DNA of 64,000 nt, from the NCBI RefSeq assembly GCF_900188445.1, contig NZ_FZOR01000012.1, positions 62,001 through 126,000 of the forward strand, given 5' to 3'. The translations under genes were made by a program, and so were the position numbers. Source of the stretch: Actinomadura meyerae. GTDB taxonomy: Bacteria; Actinomycetota; Actinomycetes; Streptosporangiales; Streptosporangiaceae. The notes beneath the pieces are model-generated. The model was given only the letters and a program-made list of their open reading frames with translations, searched no databases and was not told where the DNA came from. Positions 61,431 to 64,000 of this stretch are shown here, piece after piece (the stretch's first letter is position 1; each line of letters starts with the position of its first letter).

Positions 61431-61494
61431 ATGCCGACTGATCCTCATGCCGACTGATCCTCATGCCGCCCGATCCTCATGCCGACTGATCCTC
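61431..61494 (-). repeat. 16-bp x4 tandem repeat over the LuxR stop codon
   Basis: Four consecutive copies of atgccgactgatcctc (61431, 61447, 61463, 61479), the third with two changes. On the minus strand each copy carries a TGA; the LuxR gene uses the one at 61477-61479. Because the unit is 16 bp, the TGAs fall in different frames, so all three frames are closed. Confidence 0.9.
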
Positions 61495-63891
61495 CCGGTC
61501 GGCGGCGGGCAGGCAGCGGTGCAGCTCCGCGCGGGACGCCACGCCCAGCTTCGGGAACGCCTTGTAGAGGTGGTAGGCGACGGTGCGGTGGCTCAGCCCC
61601 AGCCGGGCCGCGATCTGCCGGTTCGTCGCGCCGGTCGTCGCCATCCGGACGACCTGCAACTCCTGCGCGGTGAGGGTGCCGGACGGGTCCCCGGACGCGT
61701 CCGGAGGGGCGGTGCCCTCGCCCGCCGCCCGCAGCTCGCGGCGCGCCCGCTCCGCCCACGGGACCGCACCGAGCCGCTCGAAGACCTCCAGTGCGGCGCG
61801 CAGCCGCGCCCTCGCCCGCGCGCGCCGCCGCGCCCTGCGCAGCCATTCGCCGTACAGCAGTTCCGTGCGGGCGCGCTCGAACGGGCGATCGGCCCCGTGA
61901 TGCACCCGCAGCGCATGCGTGAAGTGCCGTTCCGCCGCGGCGGGGTCGGTGGCCAGCAGCGCCCGGCAGCGTGCCACGGCGCCGTCCGCCCAGGGACGAC
62001 CGGTCTCCCGCGCGAACGCCGCCAGCCGCTCCATGGGTGCGGCGGCGGCCTCGGGGCGGCCCGCCGCGACCGCCGCCTCCACATGGTCGGCGAGGGAGAG
62101 GAACGCCGCCGGAGGGGACGCGGCCGTGTCCCGGTGCAGTTCGCGGAAGCGCTCCAGCGCGTCGCCCGGACGTCCGAGGCCCAGGGAGAGCAGCCCGAGC
62201 GCGTCGCCGACGCGCGCGCCGGCGGCCCCGGCGGAGGACAGCGCCCGGCAGCGCACTTCGTCCCCTTCCATCGCCGCCTGCCGCGCCCGCACCGAGGCCG
62301 CCGCCGCGACCAGGTGGCGCGCCCCGGCCCGCTCGGCCGCCTCCCGCGCCTCGTCCGCCAGTGCCCGCGCCGCGTCGCGGTCCCCGAGCATGAGCCGGGC
62401 CCGCGCCTCGGCGATGAGCGCGCGGGGCAGCAGCGGGGACGGCCCGCCCGCGCGGCAGTGCGCGGCGAACTCGGCGGCGGCAGCGTCATCGCCGGTCAGT
62501 AACGCCGCCTCGGCGGCGAGGAGGCGGCGGCGCGGGTCGCTCCCGTCCCGCACCATGGCCGCGAGCCGCCCGGCGGCCGCCGCGTCGCCGTCGAGCAGGG
62601 CCAGTGCCAGCCGCGCCTCGGGGAACGGCTTGTCCACCCCGGCCGACGCCTCGCGGGCCATCGCCCGGTCGCCGGCCAGCCAGGCCAGGAGCACGGCTTC
62701 GTCCAGCAGCCGCGTTCGCACGCCCGGCTCGTCGCACTGCGCGGCGCGGTCGAGCAGCAGCCGTCCGGCGGCCTGCGGACCGTTCCGCTCCAGCTCCGCG
62801 CTCGCACGCGAGAGGTCGGCGCGGGCGCGCGTCCGGGCGTCCCGTCCGGCCTCGTCGAGCGCGCGGTGCGCCTCGGCCCGCCGCGCGGCGGGCACGCCCT
62901 GGTACGCGGCGGCGCGGGCGAGCGGATGCGGGAAGCGGATCGCGTCCTCGGTGAGCCGGACGAGACCCGCCTCCTCGGCCGCGTCGAGCGCGCCGAGCGG
63001 CACGTCCAGGATGCGCGCCGCCGCCTCCACGGCGCCGGGCGAGCCGGTGTCATCGGCGGCTGCGGCGGCGAGCAGCAGCCGCGTGGCTCGGGGCAGGCGC
63101 CGGACGGCCCGCGCGAACTCCCCCGGCACCGGCGTGAACAGGGCGGACCCGGCGTCCGGGAAGCCGAGCAGCGCCAGTGGGTTGCCGCCCGCCCAGCCGA
63201 CCGCCTCCGCCCGCCGCGCGGCGGGCAGGTCCGGCGAGCGCTCCGCGAGCAGGCGCTCCGCCGCGTCGTCGTCGAGGCCCGCCAGCGGCAGTTCCGGGAC
63301 GCCCGTGCGCGACCAGTCGTGCGGGTCCGCGCCCGCGAGCCCGTCGCGCACCGCGATGACGAACGTCAGGCCGGACCCGGCGGCGCGGCGCGCGGCGAAC
63401 AGCAGCGCGTCCGCCGACGCCCGGTCCAGCCAGTGCGCATCGTCGACCAGGCACAGCAGCGGCTCGCCCGCCGCCAGCTCGGTGAGCAGCGCCAGCAGCG
63501 CGGGGCCCGCGAGAAGGCGGGCGCGCGGGCGGGGCGGGACCGGGCCGAGCGCGGCCCGCAGCGCCGCCGCGTGCTCGGCGGGCAGCCGCTCCAGCAGGCC
63601 CGCCAGGCCGGCACGCCCGGCGAGGTCAGCAAACCCGGCGAGGTCGGCGCAGCCGACGAGGAGCAGGTGCAGGGCCGCGAACGGGAGGGCGGCCTCCGCC
63701 TCGATCCCGGTCCAGCGCAGGACGCGCGTCCCGGCGGCGGCCCGCGCCGCGTGGCCGAGCAGCGCGGACTTGCCGACCCCGGCCTCGCCGCGCACGATCA
63801 GCGCGCCGCCCGCCCCGGCGCGGGCGCGCTCCAGCAGGCGGCCGATCTCCTCCTGCTCCGCCCGCCGCCCGTACAGCGTCTCCCCCTGCAT
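61477..63891 (-). CDS. Large ATPase (AAA) LuxR-family regulator
   Basis: 804 residues from the ATG at 63891 (10 extra upstream codons are possible). N-terminal AAA domain with GEAGVGKSALL and LVDDAHWLD, long central Ala/Arg-rich TPR-like region, C-terminal LuxR helix-turn-helix LTAQELQVVRMATTGATNRQIAARLGL. This is the LAL (MalT-like) architecture of actinomycete pathway activators. Target unknown; lies 155 bases upstream of the kinase gene on the same strand. Positions 63892-64000 hold no feature I can support. Confidence 0.9.
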   Translation of the reverse strand: MQGETLYGRRAEQEEIGRLLERARAGAGGALIVRGEAGVGKSALLGHAARAAAGTRVLRWTGIEAEAALPFAALHLLLVGCADLAGFADLAGRAGLAGLLERLPAEHAAALRAALGPVPPRPRARLLAGPALLALLTELAAGEPLLCLVDDAHWLDRASADALLFAARRAAGSGLTFVIAVRDGLAGADPHDWSRTGVPELPLAGLDDDAAERLLAERSPDLPAARRAEAVGWAGGNPLALLGFPDAGSALFTPVPGEFARAVRRLPRATRLLLAAAAADDTGSPGAVEAAARILDVPLGALDAAEEAGLVRLTEDAIRFPHPLARAAAYQGVPAARRAEAHRALDEAGRDARTRARADLSRASAELERNGPQAAGRLLLDRAAQCDEPGVRTRLLDEAVLLAWLAGDRAMAREASAGVDKPFPEARLALALLDGDAAAAGRLAAMVRDGSDPRRRLLAAEAALLTGDDAAAAEFAAHCRAGGPSPLLPRALIAEARARLMLGDRDAARALADEAREAAERAGARHLVAAAASVRARQAAMEGDEVRCRALSSAGAAGARVGDALGLLSLGLGRPGDALERFRELHRDTAASPPAAFLSLADHVEAAVAAGRPEAAAAPMERLAAFARETGRPWADGAVARCRALLATDPAAAERHFTHALRVHHGADRPFERARTELLYGEWLRRARRRARARARLRAALEVFERLGAVPWAERARRELRAAGEGTAPPDASGDPSGTLTAQELQVVRMATTGATNRQIAARLGLSHRTVAYHLYKAFPKLGVASRAELHRCLPAADREDQSA

Positions 63892-64000
63892 GCCCGAAAT
63901 GCTCGCACCGGGCCCGCGCACGGCCCAGTGCGTGCGGCACCGATCCGCCCATGGATCGCGCAGGCCCCGACTATGCGTTCCTCATATGCGCGGCCCCCAC

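Noticed and set aside
61431..61494. CRISPR array
   Set aside because: Units are contiguous without spacers and lie on a stop codon; no cas genes are present in the window.
63951..64000. Possible divergent gene start at the right edge
   Set aside because: Only 16 codons are visible and there is no ribosome-binding site, so it cannot be supported.

Overview
The window is a very GC-rich actinomycete chromosome segment. I infer a Streptosporangiales/Actinomadura-like organism. The grounds are near-universal G/C third codon positions, a complete mce operon, an F420-type (DDN-like) oxidoreductase, XRE(DUF5753)-DUF397 and HATPase regulator genes, DUF6286, DUF3618 and a Cds1-like enzyme. This is inference from gene content, not a database match. 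I see no phage, transposase or CRISPR sequence.

Layout. 1-11.1 kb (minus): an mce lipid-import operon reading from the ATPase at 11.07 kb through two YrbE permeases, MceA-F and two Mce-associated proteins, the last cut by the window edge; a divergent PucR-type regulator follows. 12.9-20.1 kb: a redox block with three TetR regulators, a DDN-like protein, a Baeyer-Villiger-type monooxygenase, two ferritin-fold di-iron proteins and an SDR, with palindromic operators in the divergent promoters. 20.4-26.6 kb: a secreted anchored protein, DNA ligase LigB, a membrane protein with an Arg/Ala tail, a Cds1-like PLP enzyme and an M50 (Rip1-like) protease. 26.8-31.7 kb: a lipoprotein, then a tandem glycine riboswitch in front of gcvT-gcvH-glyA-sdaA, which converts glycine to serine to pyruvate. 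31.8-41.1 kb: SDR/MerR, DUF1348/TetR, HxlR, thiolase, a possible small-peptide gene, a CitA/CitB-like two-component system, an Asp23-associated membrane pair and purU. 41.3-46.8 kb: an esterase lipoprotein, an amino-acid deaminase/aldolase-type PLP protein, a SIMPL protein, a GH4 glycosidase, small proteins, Bcp and tRNA-Leu(UAG).

The most unusual part is 46.9-58.8 kb. A plus-strand cluster, larE-larB1-larB2-larC, should make the nickel-pincer nucleotide (NPN) cofactor. LarB is present as two adjacent paralogues with complementary losses: one keeps the NSC cysteine, the other keeps the PurE-like GTSDxPVAEEA and DVGVAGLHR motifs. LarC lacks its C-terminal half. About 3 kb further on, a five-gene minus-strand operon, every junction a 4-bp stop/start overlap, encodes a di-iron desaturase-like protein, an acyl-CoA-reductase/HAD-phosphatase fusion, a zinc alcohol dehydrogenase, a divergent LarA homologue and a PlsC-type acyltransferase. 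I propose an NPN-dependent step in lipid or fatty-alcohol metabolism with its cofactor genes close by.

A second theme is short tandem duplications (units of 10-30 bp, 2-4 copies) lying exactly on stop codons at nine places, sometimes serving both genes of a convergent pair. They look like a genome-level signature. The window closes with an AraC-type HTH protein, an internally duplicated sensor kinase and a large ATPase-LuxR regulator.
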